Source: Massilia sp. METH4
GTDB taxonomy: Bacteria; Pseudomonadota; Gammaproteobacteria; Burkholderiales; Burkholderiaceae_D
NCBI RefSeq assembly: GCF_037094685.1
Contig: NZ_CP146614.1
Coordinates: 3,906,001-3,970,000 of the forward strand
Length of the DNA: 64,000 nucleotides
Reading direction: 5' to 3'
The position numbers and the translations under genes were made by a program. Numbering within the stretch: the first letter of the stretch is position 1; each line of letters opens with the position of its first letter. A model generated the notes under the pieces. The model had not been told where the DNA came from and did no database searches. It saw nothing but the letters and a program-made list of their open reading frames with translations. This document shows, in pieces, positions 1-9,000 of this stretch.

Positions 1-805
1 GCGCCACGCGGCTGGCCGCGGCGGCAGCCTTGGCCAGGTTGCGCTGGATATAGCGGTACACCAGCCACAGGCACAGCACCGTGCCGCCCACCGACAGGGC
101 CAGCAGCACGACCGCCAGCGCGAACGCCGTGCGCGTTTCCTGTCCGGCCTGCGCCACCGCGGCGGCGGTGCGGGTGTCGAGCATGGCCAGGAATTCGTTC
201 ACGGGCTGCATGATGCGCGCCTTGTTCTGGTGGTATGTGGTGTCGTGCATGATGCGGCGCGCCATCTCCATGTCCGGCTCGCCCTGGCGCGTGAAGCCGC
301 CCTTGCCATCGTCGAACAGGCCCTTCACCGCGTTCATCGCGATCACCTCGGTCTTCACCAGGCCGTCGGAGTTCGCCTGCGCCTCCTTCAGCTTCGCCAG
401 TTCCTGTTCCGTGAAGCCGGCTTCCTTCATCAGCTGCTGCAAGGGCACGGACTGGCCGGAGGAGGGCGGCACGGGCATGCCGCCGGCCACGAAGTCCCAG
501 TAGATGCGCTCGTAGTGCTCCGGGCGCGGCTTGCTGCCGTTGCGGATGTCGAGGATCTCCATGTACTGCTTCTCGTAAGCCGCGTCGCCGGACACCACGT
601 AGGTACGCGCCAGGCGCGTCAGGTCGTCGGAACTCTGCCGCAGCTCGTCGGCCAACAGGTAGGAGTCATAGCGCGCCTGGCTGGCCGCCGTGGCCGCAGC
701 CTCCTTGGTGGAGACGCGCAGCATTGCCCAGAGGGTGAGGGAGGCGAGCAACAGGGTAAGCAGGAAGGTCGCCACGAAGGCTTGCTTGATCGATAAATGG
801 CGCAT
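1..805 (-). CDS. Methyl-accepting chemotaxis protein, N-terminal part (cut by window edge)
   Basis: This is the N-terminal part of a transmembrane chemoreceptor; it runs off the left edge of the window. About 268 residues are visible: a short cytoplasmic start, a hydrophobic segment at about residues 9-28, a charged periplasmic region of roughly 200 residues, and a second membrane segment at about 228-250 followed by the start of a linker. The HAMP and signalling domains would lie outside the window. The ATG at 805 has a GGAG ribosome site just upstream. It is divergent from another chemoreceptor at 1114. The family senses ligands outside the membrane and signals to CheA. The receptor call rests on this architecture and on the paired context, since the diagnostic signalling tip is not present here. 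Confidence 0.72.
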   Translation of the reverse strand, partial: MRHLSIKQAFVATFLLTLLLASLTLWAMLRVSTKEAAATAASQARYDSYLLADELRQSSDDLTRLARTYVVSGDAAYEKQYMEILDIRNGSKPRPEHYERIYWDFVAGGMPVPPSSGQSVPLQQLMKEAGFTEQELAKLKEAQANSDGLVKTEVIAMNAVKGLFDDGKGGFTRQGEPDMEMARRIMHDTTYHQNKARIMQPVNEFLAMLDTRTAAAVAQAGQETRTAFALAVVLLALSVGGTVLCLWLVYRYIQRNLAKAAAAASRVA

Positions 806-1113
806 GACAGTCTCCGGAAGTGGTTGCCGTGCATAAACATTAGCTTCCAAAAAGGAATCGTGTCCACCATTCCGTGCGATTCCATGCCCTTGCGTTACCG
901 GTTTGTCGGCTGCGGTGCACACTGTTGGCGCAGCGGCATGCCAGCCGGGCAAGGAAGCGCACAGGCGTTCTGTCTTGGAAATAAAAGTTTCCATTTGTCA
1001 CATTGCCGTCATGTGGTATCCCTACAATGCGCAGGCGTTGCGCCGTTCGACAGCCGCCCCGTGAGCGCGGCTGGGGCGGAGCCGCATGCCGATTCACCAC
1101 TACCGATTGCCTC
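806..1113. promoter_or_regulatory. Divergent intergenic region between two chemoreceptor genes
   Basis: These 308 bases separate two divergent receptor genes and should hold both promoters. A small inverted repeat (GGAAA at 977-981, TTTCC at 988-992) lies in the more AT-rich part. TAAAAGTTT at 982-990 followed by GCCGTCAT at 1005-1012 recalls a flagellar sigma-28 promoter, but the spacing is 14 where 11 is usual, so this is only a weak suggestion. No gene is evident. Confidence 0.35.
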
Positions 1114-2703
1114 ATGCTGAACATGCTCCGCCGGCGCACCGGCTCCCGCGTTGTCGCCGCCATCACCGTCATCCTCGCCATGCTTGCCGTGGTGACGCTC
1201 GCTTCCCTGTGGTCGCTGCAAAAGGTCGCCGGCAATGCCGACGTGCTGGTCGACGACAAGCTGGCGCGCCAGCGCCTCACCATCGAGCTGCGCGCCAGCG
1301 AGCAATTGAACGCCTTGCGCGCGCTGTCGATCGCCCGCAGTGACAGCCTGGAAGTGGCGGACGCATTCAAGACGCAACTGAGCGAAGGCGAGCGGACGAC
1401 CGCCCGCCTCGCGCGCCAACTGGAACGCATGCGTGGCGACGCGCGGGAGCAGGCGCTGGCCGGCGCGGTGCGCCAGCAGCGCCAGCGCTTCCACGCCGTG
1501 CGCGACGAGATCTTCCGGCAAAAGGACATGGGGCGCACCCAGCAGGTGGACGAGCTCGTGACGGCAGGTTTCGCCCCGCGCCTGTCCGCCTACATGGCCG
1601 CCATGGACGCGCTGCTCGACCACCAGGCGCAGGCGGCCAGGCAGGTGTCCGAGGACTCCCGCGGCACGCTGGCCGCCATGCGCATGCTGCTGGCCGGCCT
1701 CGGCGCGCTCGCGCTGATAGCCGGCACCGCGCTCGCCCTGGCCCTCACCCGCAGCATCGTGCGGCCATTGCGCGACGCCGTGGCGTTCGCCGAACGCGCG
1801 GCGGACGGCGACCTGGCGGCTGCGCTGCACCACGGCCGCCAGGACGAACTGGGCCAGCTGCTCGACGCGCTGAACGAGATGGCGCGGCGGCTGGCGCGCA
1901 CCGTGAGCGGCGTGCGCGATGCCGCGGCCGCGATCGACGCGGCATCCGAGGAAGTCGCGCACGGCAACCTCGACCTGTCGCGCCGGACGGAACGCCAGGC
2001 CGCCACGCTGGAGCAAACCGCGGCCGCGCTGGACCAGCTGGCCACGACGGTGCGGGCCAACGGTACGCAGGCGGTCAGCGCGGCGCGGCTGGCGCAGGGG
2101 GCGGTCGAGGTGGCCGGGGAGGGCGGCAGCGCGATCGTGGCCGTGTCGACCACGATGGAAGGCATCAGCCGCTCCGCCGCGAAGATCGTCGACATCATCG
2201 CCGTCATCGACGGTATCGCGTTCCAGACCAATATCCTGGCGCTGAACGCCGCGGTCGAAGCGGCACGCGCGGGCGAGCAGGGGCGCGGCTTTGCCGTGGT
2301 GGCGGGGGAGGTACGGGCCCTCGCACAGCGCTCCGCGACGGCGGCGCGTGAAATCAAGGCGCTGATCACGGAATCCGTGGCCGCGATCGGGCAGGGGGCC
2401 GACCTGGCCGCGGGCGCGCAGGCCACCATGGCCGGCATGCTCGAGCGCGTTGGCGGCGTGAGCACGCTGATGGCGCGGATCGGCGACGCTGCCCATGCGC
2501 AGACCGATGGCATTGCCCGGATGAACGACGCGGTCGGCGACCTGGAAGCGGAGACGCAGAACAACGCCGCCCTTGTCGAGCAGGTGGCCGCCGCCTCGAC
2601 GGCGCTGCGGCAACAGGCGCAGGTGCTGAGCACGCTGATGCAACAGTTCCGCGTGGCCGCCGGGCATGCGCCGGTGCCGGCACCCGTGGCCGCCTTGCAG
2701 TGA
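1114..2703 (+). CDS. Methyl-accepting chemotaxis protein
   Basis: A complete chemoreceptor of 529 residues. Membrane segments lie at about residues 11-33 and 189-211, enclosing a helical periplasmic ligand domain of the four-helix-bundle (Tar-like) kind. A HAMP domain follows (about 212-264), then the cytoplasmic signalling domain. The conserved hairpin tip begins near residue 370 with [19 protein letters not shown], the CheA/CheW contact region. The ATG at 1114 was chosen because it sits just before the basic residues and first membrane helix; the frame stays open upstream, and an ATG at 1123 is also possible. It is divergent from another receptor gene. No CheB/CheR-binding pentapeptide is visible at the C-terminus. 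The ligand cannot be told from sequence. Confidence 0.93.
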   Translation: MLNMLRRRTGSRVVAAITVILAMLAVVTLASLWSLQKVAGNADVLVDDKLARQRLTIELRASEQLNALRALSIARSDSLEVADAFKTQLSEGERTTARLARQLERMRGDAREQALAGAVRQQRQRFHAVRDEIFRQKDMGRTQQVDELVTAGFAPRLSAYMAAMDALLDHQAQAARQVSEDSRGTLAAMRMLLAGLGALALIAGTALALALTRSIVRPLRDAVAFAERAADGDLAAALHHGRQDELGQLLDALNEMARRLARTVSGVRDAAAAIDAASEEVAHGNLDLSRRTERQAATLEQTAAALDQLATTVRANGTQAVSAARLAQGAVEVAGEGGSAIVAVSTTMEGISRSAAKIVDIIAVIDGIAFQTNILALNAAVEAARAGEQGRGFAVVAGEVRALAQRSATAAREIKALITESVAAIGQGADLAAGAQATMAGMLERVGGVSTLMARIGDAAHAQTDGIARMNDAVGDLEAETQNNAALVEQVAAASTALRQQAQVLSTLMQQFRVAAGHAPVPAPVAALQ

Positions 2704-2865
2704 GCAGACTCTTCTTCCCTGCCGCCCCGGCGTTCCTGCAGTCGCGATCGCTTGCAGGGTGCTAGTCCGTCGCGTATGCTTCCAGGACAGCCACGGTTGA
2801 GCGCACCGCGATAGCGAGCTCGGCAGGAATACGGCGCAAGAGAAGAACTATCGGCGGCCGGCCCG

Positions 2866-2963
2866 GCGCAACAAGCAACGCGCAACACGCAACACACATC
2901 ACGCAACACGCAGCGAGCAGCGAGCAACGAGCAACACGCAACGAGCAACGAGCAACGGGCAGC
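2866..2963. repeat. Array of about 14 imperfect 7-bp units in a gene leader
   Basis: Fourteen consecutive heptamers with consensus (AC or GA)GCAAC run without a break, ending 44 bases before the start codon of the GGDEF-EAL gene at 3008. Variant units include GCGCAAC, ACACATC, ACGCAGC and GGGCAGC. The array is non-coding on the plus strand. The rest of the 304-base gap (2704-2865 and 2964-3007) holds no evident gene; the ribosome site AAGGGG lies at 2998-3003. Copy number could vary by slippage and would change the length of the leader. Confidence 0.85.
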
Positions 2964-3007
2964 GGCGGCCGGCAGCGAGACAACGGCAGGCGAAGCAAGG
3001 GGAACCC

Positions 3008-5704
3008 ATGGACGGTGCGAAGGGCATGGCGCTGGCCTCGCGCGCGCTGCGCACGACGCGCGCCGCGGCGTTGCCGATCTTCGCATGGCCGTTCTTCGGC
3101 CTGATCGTGGCCTGCACCTGTTGGGTCTACTTGATCCAGGTGCTCGACTCGGAGCGCGTGCAATTCGAACAGCGTGCCTATGAAACGGCAACGCGCGTGG
3201 CCGAGAACCAGGCCGGGCAACTGTCGCGCGACCTCACGATGATCGACCAGATCCTCGTGCTCGTCGGTTCGCACTGGCAAGCGGTCGGCGGCAAGCCGGA
3301 ACAAAAGACGCTGGACGAAGTGGTGGGGCCGGACAAGGCCATCCTCGACATTTCCGTGTTCAGTGCGCAGGGGCAGATGCTGTTCACAAACAATCCGCCA
3401 GCCTGGACGCCACAGGACCTGGCCACCATTTCCACGTTCCCGTTCTACGCGGAACAGAAGCGCAACCGGGCCGATGTCCTGTTCATCGGCAAGCCGCGCT
3501 CGCGGCCGGGCCGCGACCAGCGCTTCATCCGATTCTCCCGCAAGATCCTCGACGTGTCGGGTAACCTTGCCGGCATCGTCGTCGTCGCGCTCGACAGCGA
3601 AGCGTTGATCGCCGGATATGACCGGGCCGTGCTCGGCAGGCACGGATTCGTCGCCGCGGTGGGGCTCGACGGCGAGACGCGCGCGGTGCGGGCGGACGAG
3701 GGCTCCCGGCCGCCGCGCGCCGTGCCATCCTCGCTGCGCTTCGCGCTCGATTCCTCGGCGGGCAATATCTATGTCTCCGGCAGCGACTTCGGCGATGCGG
3801 TCAACCGCTTCATCTCCTGGCGGCGGGTGGACGGCTATCCGATGGTCGTCATGGCGGCCGCCGACCAGACCGAAGCGCTGGCCGCGCTGGAGGAACGGCG
3901 CAATGCCTCGATCCGCGTGGCGGCCGGCGCGAACCTGGTACTCGTGGTGTTCGTGATCATCGCCACCATGATGTCGATCCGCTTCCACCGCGAGCGTCGC
4001 CAGCTCGCGCTGTCGCAGGCCGCCTACCGCAAGGCCACGGAAGGCGGTACCGAAGGCTTCTTCATCTGCGAGCCCGTGTACGGCGCGGGCGCCGCCGTCA
4101 AGGATTACTGCCTGGTGGACTGCAACGAGCGCGGCGCGGCATTCTTCGATTCCTCCCGCCAGGCCATCACGGGCGCCCACCTGTCTGCCCTGGCCGGCGG
4201 ACTTGGCGCCACCGCGATCAAGGAACTGCTGGACAAGGCATTCCGCCAGGGCGCCGTCGAGGACGACTTCCAGCTCGAGCGGGGCGACCGCCAGGAGCCA
4301 TGGCACCTGCGCGTGGGCGTGGTGCATTCCAACGGCGTGCTGGCGGTGACGGTTCGCGACGTGACGCTGGAAAAATCGCACATGGCGGACCTGGAACGCC
4401 GGGGCAATGAAGACACGCTGACGGGCTTGCCGAACCGCGCCTGGATCCGCGCGCACCTGCCGGCCATGCTGGAACGGGCCGACAAGGCCCATGCCAGGGT
4501 GGCCGTGCTGTTCGTGGACCTGGACGGCTTCAAGCTCGTCAACGATACCTTCGGTCACGGGGCCGGCGACGAAGTGTTGCAGCACGTGGGCAAGCGGCTG
4601 AAGGTGGCGGTGCGGCCGCACGACCATGTGGTGCGGCTCGGCGGCGACGAATTCGTGGTGGTGCTGGAGCTGATCAAGGGCTCGGCGGAGGCCGAGCACG
4701 TGGCCGACCGCATCCTGCACGCCTTCCATGCGCCGTTTTCCACGTCCAAGGGCACCGCCTCGGTCGGCACGTCCATCGGCATCAGCCTGTACCCGGTCGA
4801 CGCGAAGGACGTGGAAACGCTGTACCAGCATGCCGACATCGCCATGTACGAGGCGAAAACGTCCGGCAAGAACCGCTACCACCTGTTCAACTCGGCGTTC
4901 TACGACGCGATGCGCCAGCGCACCCGCCGCGAGAAGGAGCTGCGTGCGGCCATCGCCGAAAACCAGTTCGTGATGCACTACCAGGCGCGCGTGAACTGCA
5001 AGAGCAGCAAGGTGTCGAGCCTGGAGGCGCTGGTGCGCTGGAACCACCCCACCGAAGGCCTGCTGGGGCCGGACGAGTTCATCGGCCTGGCGGAGGAAAC
5101 CGGCCTGATCCTGAACCTGGGCGAGCTGGTGATCGATACCGTATGCGGGCAGATCGCGCGCTGGAGCGACAGCGTGTACGGCTGCGTGCCCGTGTCCATC
5201 AATGTCTCGAGCCGGCAGTTCAACGAGCGCGATATCCGCGAGAGCATCGCCGGCGCGCTCGCGCGCCACGGCATCGATGCCGGGTGCGTGGAAATCGAGC
5301 TGACCGAATCGTCGATGGTGGTCGACCCGCGCCGTACCGCGGATAACCTGCAGGCCATCCACGCCCTCGGCGTCAAACTGCTGGTCGACGATTTCGGCAC
5401 CGGCTATTCCTCGCTGTCCATGCTGCACAATATGGCGTTCGATTTATTGAAGGTCGATAAATCGTTCACGAGCCGGCTGGGCGTGGACGAGAATGGCGAA
5501 GTATTCTTCCGTGCCATTATCACGATGGCCCATTCGCTGGGCATGCGCGTGGTCGCCGAAGGCGTGGAAACGGAGGAGCAGGCGCGCATCCTCGAAGCCC
5601 TGCAATGCGACGAATTGCAGGGGTTTTATCTGTTCCGCCCGGTACCGGCGGAAGAATTGCCGCACACGCTGGAATCGCCGATCGCCGAATTGGCGGCGCG
5701 CTGA
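3008..5704 (+). CDS. Membrane GGDEF-EAL protein with periplasmic sensor and PAS domain
   Basis: An 898-residue cyclic-di-GMP enzyme. Membrane helices near residues 20-45 and 308-326 enclose a PDC/Cache-like periplasmic sensor. A PAS-like domain follows (about 335-445), then a GGDEF domain with an intact GGDEF motif near residue 545 and an EAL domain with the EAL motif near 671 and DDFGTGYSS near 794. Both catalytic signatures are intact, so the protein could both make and degrade c-di-GMP; in such proteins one activity often dominates. The start ATG follows AAGGGG closely and precedes the first membrane helix. The 7-bp repeat array lies in its leader. The large secreted RTX protein gene is next downstream on the same strand but 305 bases away, so probably not co-transcribed. 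Confidence 0.93.
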   Translation: MDGAKGMALASRALRTTRAAALPIFAWPFFGLIVACTCWVYLIQVLDSERVQFEQRAYETATRVAENQAGQLSRDLTMIDQILVLVGSHWQAVGGKPEQKTLDEVVGPDKAILDISVFSAQGQMLFTNNPPAWTPQDLATISTFPFYAEQKRNRADVLFIGKPRSRPGRDQRFIRFSRKILDVSGNLAGIVVVALDSEALIAGYDRAVLGRHGFVAAVGLDGETRAVRADEGSRPPRAVPSSLRFALDSSAGNIYVSGSDFGDAVNRFISWRRVDGYPMVVMAAADQTEALAALEERRNASIRVAAGANLVLVVFVIIATMMSIRFHRERRQLALSQAAYRKATEGGTEGFFICEPVYGAGAAVKDYCLVDCNERGAAFFDSSRQAITGAHLSALAGGLGATAIKELLDKAFRQGAVEDDFQLERGDRQEPWHLRVGVVHSNGVLAVTVRDVTLEKSHMADLERRGNEDTLTGLPNRAWIRAHLPAMLERADKAHARVAVLFVDLDGFKLVNDTFGHGAGDEVLQHVGKRLKVAVRPHDHVVRLGGDEFVVVLELIKGSAEAEHVADRILHAFHAPFSTSKGTASVGTSIGISLYPVDAKDVETLYQHADIAMYEAKTSGKNRYHLFNSAFYDAMRQRTRREKELRAAIAENQFVMHYQARVNCKSSKVSSLEALVRWNHPTEGLLGPDEFIGLAEETGLILNLGELVIDTVCGQIARWSDSVYGCVPVSINVSSRQFNERDIRESIAGALARHGIDAGCVEIELTESSMVVDPRRTADNLQAIHALGVKLLVDDFGTGYSSLSMLHNMAFDLLKVDKSFTSRLGVDENGEVFFRAIITMAHSLGMRVVAEGVETEEQARILEALQCDELQGFYLFRPVPAEELPHTLESPIAELAAR

Positions 5705-6009
5705 TCGCGCCGCTTCTCCCGGCGCTGCCTTGGCGCCCCTCTGGCGCCTTTCCCTGAATTTTTCCCTTCCTTGCCCGTGTCATTTGTCGGGCAATCCCCC
5801 CGAATTGTCACGGATTGTCATCGATTGTTTTTATGTGTATTGAAATAATATTAACAACGTCTCCCTGATTGACGAGCCCGCTTTGCGTCGGATTTAATCG
5901 GCGATTCCAGGTTGTATTAATGCATTGATAACACGGTTGCCCTGTCAGCCGATCAATCGCGCTGATCGGCCGCCGAATCCGACAACACATCATCAGGGAG
6001 ATGCACGCA
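5705..6009. promoter_or_regulatory. AT-richer leader region upstream of the RTX gene
   Basis: This 305-base gap contrasts with its GC-rich surroundings: about 5810-5945 is rich in A and T and probably holds the RTX promoter. An inverted repeat (CCGATCA at 5949-5955, TGATCGG at 5963-5969, 7-base spacer) lies about 40 bases before the start codon and could be an operator or an RNA hairpin. Two GGCGCC hexamers separated by CCTCT shortly after 5730 could form a hairpin after the upstream gene, but the T-run is poor. The ribosome site AGGGAG is at 5995-6000. Confidence 0.5.
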
Positions 6010-9000
6010 ATGTCCACCAATATCATCTACGTTCCGTATTATCCGGGCATGAACCCGCCGACGGTCGGCGCGGCGCTGACCGGCACCCAGGAGAGCGACT
6101 CGCTGGCCGGTTCGGGGTATGCCGACAGCCTGTCCGGCGCGGATGGCCACGACACGATCCACGGTTACGCGGGTAACGACACGGTGCTGGGCGGCACGGG
6201 AGCCGACACGCTGTACGGCGACGATGGCAACGACAGCATCAGTGGCGAAGCGGGTGCCGACCGGCTGTATGGCGGCAACAACGACGACACGCTGCTCGGC
6301 GGAACGGGGGATGACTACCTGTCGGGCGATGCGGGCGCGGACCGCCTCGACGGCGGCGCCGGCAAGGATTACCTCACCGGCGGCGCGGGGGCCGACGTGT
6401 ATGTGTTCGGCAAGGGCAGCGGCCAGGATACGGTCTACAACTACGACAGCGACGCGCCGGGCGTGCACGGCGACAAGGTGCTGCTCGGCGCCGGCATCGT
6501 GCCGGCCGGCGTGATCCTGCTGCGCTCATACGGCGACCTGATTCTGAAGATCATCGGCACCGATGACCAGCTGACGATCCAGGGCTATTTCAACAGCGAC
6601 GCTACCACCGCCTCGGCGGTGGAAACGATCCAGTTCGCCGACGGCACGGTGTGGGACGTGGCGGCCGTGAAGACGAAGGTGCTGGCCGGCACGGCCAGCA
6701 ACGATACCATCACCGGCTACGCCATCGCCGACAGCCTGTCCGGCGGGGACGGCAACGACACGATCCAGGGCCAGGGCGGTGACGACACCATCGGGGGCGG
6801 CAGCGGTGCCGATGCGCTGTACGGCGAGGACGGCAACGATACCGTGAACGGCGACGCCGGCGCCGACCGGCTGTATGGCAACGCGGGCGACGACGCGCTG
6901 GCCGGCGGTACCGGCGACGACAGCCTGTACGGCGAAGCCGGCGCGGACCGCCTCGACGGCGGCGCCGGCAAGGATTACCTGGCGGGCGGAGCGGGCGCCG
7001 ACGTGTATCTGTTCGGCCGGGGCAGCGGCCAGGATACCGTCTACAACTACGACAGCGATGCGCAAGGCACGAACGCGGACAAGGTGCTGCTCGGTGCCGG
7101 CATCACCACGGCCGACGTGACGCTGCAACGTTCCAACGGCGACCTGGTGCTGACGATCAAGGGCACCGGCGACCAGCTGACGATCCAGGGCTATTTCGGC
7201 ACCGACGCCACCACCAGTGCCGCCGTGGAAACGATCGAGTTCGCCGATGGCACGGTATGGAACGTGGCGACCGTGAAGGGCAAGGTGCTGCCGGGCACGG
7301 CGGCCAGCGACGCGATCACCGGCTACGCCGGCGCCGACAGCTTGGCAGGCCTGGACGGCAACGACACGATCCAGGGGCAGGCCGGCAACGACACGGTGCT
7401 GGGCGGCACGGGAGCCGACCTGCTGTACGGCGAAGACGGCAACGACAGCGTGAGCGGCGACGGCGGCACGGACCGGGTGTATGGCGGCGCGGGCGACGAT
7501 ACGGTGGCCGGCGGCACCGGCGACGACAGCCTGTACGGCGAAGAGGGCGCCGACCGGCTCGATGGCGGCGCCGGCAAGGATTACCTGGTCGGGGGCGCGG
7601 GCGCGGACGTGTACGTCTTTGGCCGGGGCAGCGGCCAGGACAGCATCTACAACGCGGACAACGATGCGGTGGGCTGGAATGCCGACAAGGTGCTGCTGGG
7701 CAGCGGCATCACGACGGCCAACGTCACGCTGGTGCGCTCGTACAACGACCTGATCCTGAAGATCAACGGCACCGCTGACCAGCTGACGATCCAAGGCTAC
7801 TTCACGACGGATGCGACGAGCAGCTCGGTGGTGGAAACCATCCAGTTCGCCGACGGCACGGTGTGGGACGTGGCCGCGGTGAAGGCGAAAGCGACCGTTC
7901 CGGTCACGCCGCCGCCGGTCACCGTGAACGGGACGGGCGTGGCCGATACGCTGGCGGGCGGTACCGGCAACGATAACCTGTACGGCAACGCCGGCAACGA
8001 CCGGCTCGACGGCGGCGCCGGCGACGATTACCTGGACGGCGGTACCGGCAGCGACACCTACGTGTTCGGCCTGGGCTCGGGCAAGGACAGGATCAGTGCC
8101 TACGACACCACGGCCGGCAAGGTCGATACGATCCAGTTCGGCGCCGGCGTGCTGGCCGCGAACGTGACGGCCACCCGCGATGGCTCCGCGCTGGTGCTGA
8201 CGATCAATGGCACCGCCAACGAGCTGCGCGTCAACAACTACTTCATCGGCGACGGCGCCGCCGGCTACCAGGTCGAGCAGATCCGTTTTGCCGACGGCAC
8301 CACGTGGAACGTGGCGGCGGTGAAGGCAAAGGTGCAGGCAGCGACCGTCGAGAACGACTACTTGTACGGCTACGCGGTCGCGGACGCGATCAATGGCTCG
8401 GGCGGCGATGACACCGTATATGGCGCGGCCGGCAACGACACGCTCGACGGCGGCACCGGGGGAGACCACCTGTATGGCGAGGATGGCGCGGATATCCTGT
8501 CCGGCGGCGCGCACGACGACCGGCTCGACGGCGGCGACGGCAACGACACGCTGCAAGGGCAGGGCGACCGGGACACGCTGTATGGCGGCGCCGGCAACGA
8601 CGTGCTCAGCGGCGGGACCGGCAACGACCAGCTCGACGGCGGCACGGGCAACGACACGTATCTGTTCGGCATCGGCTCGGGCAAGGATACGATCAGCGCC
8701 TACGACGGTACGGCCGGCAAGGTCGACACGATCGAGCTCGTCTCGGGCCTGCTGCCCGCCAGCGTGACGGTGACGCGCGACGGCTCGGCCCTGGTGCTCG
8801 CGATCAAGGGCACCGGCGACGAGCTGCGCGTGAGCAGCTACTTCCACGCCGATGGGACGGGCGGTTACCAGGTCGAGCAGATCAAGTTCGCCGACGGCAC
8901 CATCTGGGACGTGGCGGCGGTGAAGGCGAAGGTACAGGCGGGCACGGGAGGGAACGACGTGCTGTACGGCTATGCCACGGCCGACGTGTTGACGGGCCAG

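Noticed and set aside
982..1012. Possible sigma-28 flagellar promoter before the chemoreceptor gene
   Set aside because: TAAAAGTTT and GCCGTCAT are present but separated by 14 instead of about 11 bases, and the -10 part matches only in five of eight positions.
2866..2963. Heptamer array considered as a CRISPR-like array
   Set aside because: Units are 7 bases and contiguous, with no spacers and no cas genes in the window.
2762..5428. Very long open frame on the minus strand opposite the GGDEF-EAL gene
   Set aside because: It is the mirror of a GC-rich gene with clear domains; its product is compositionally odd and matches no family.
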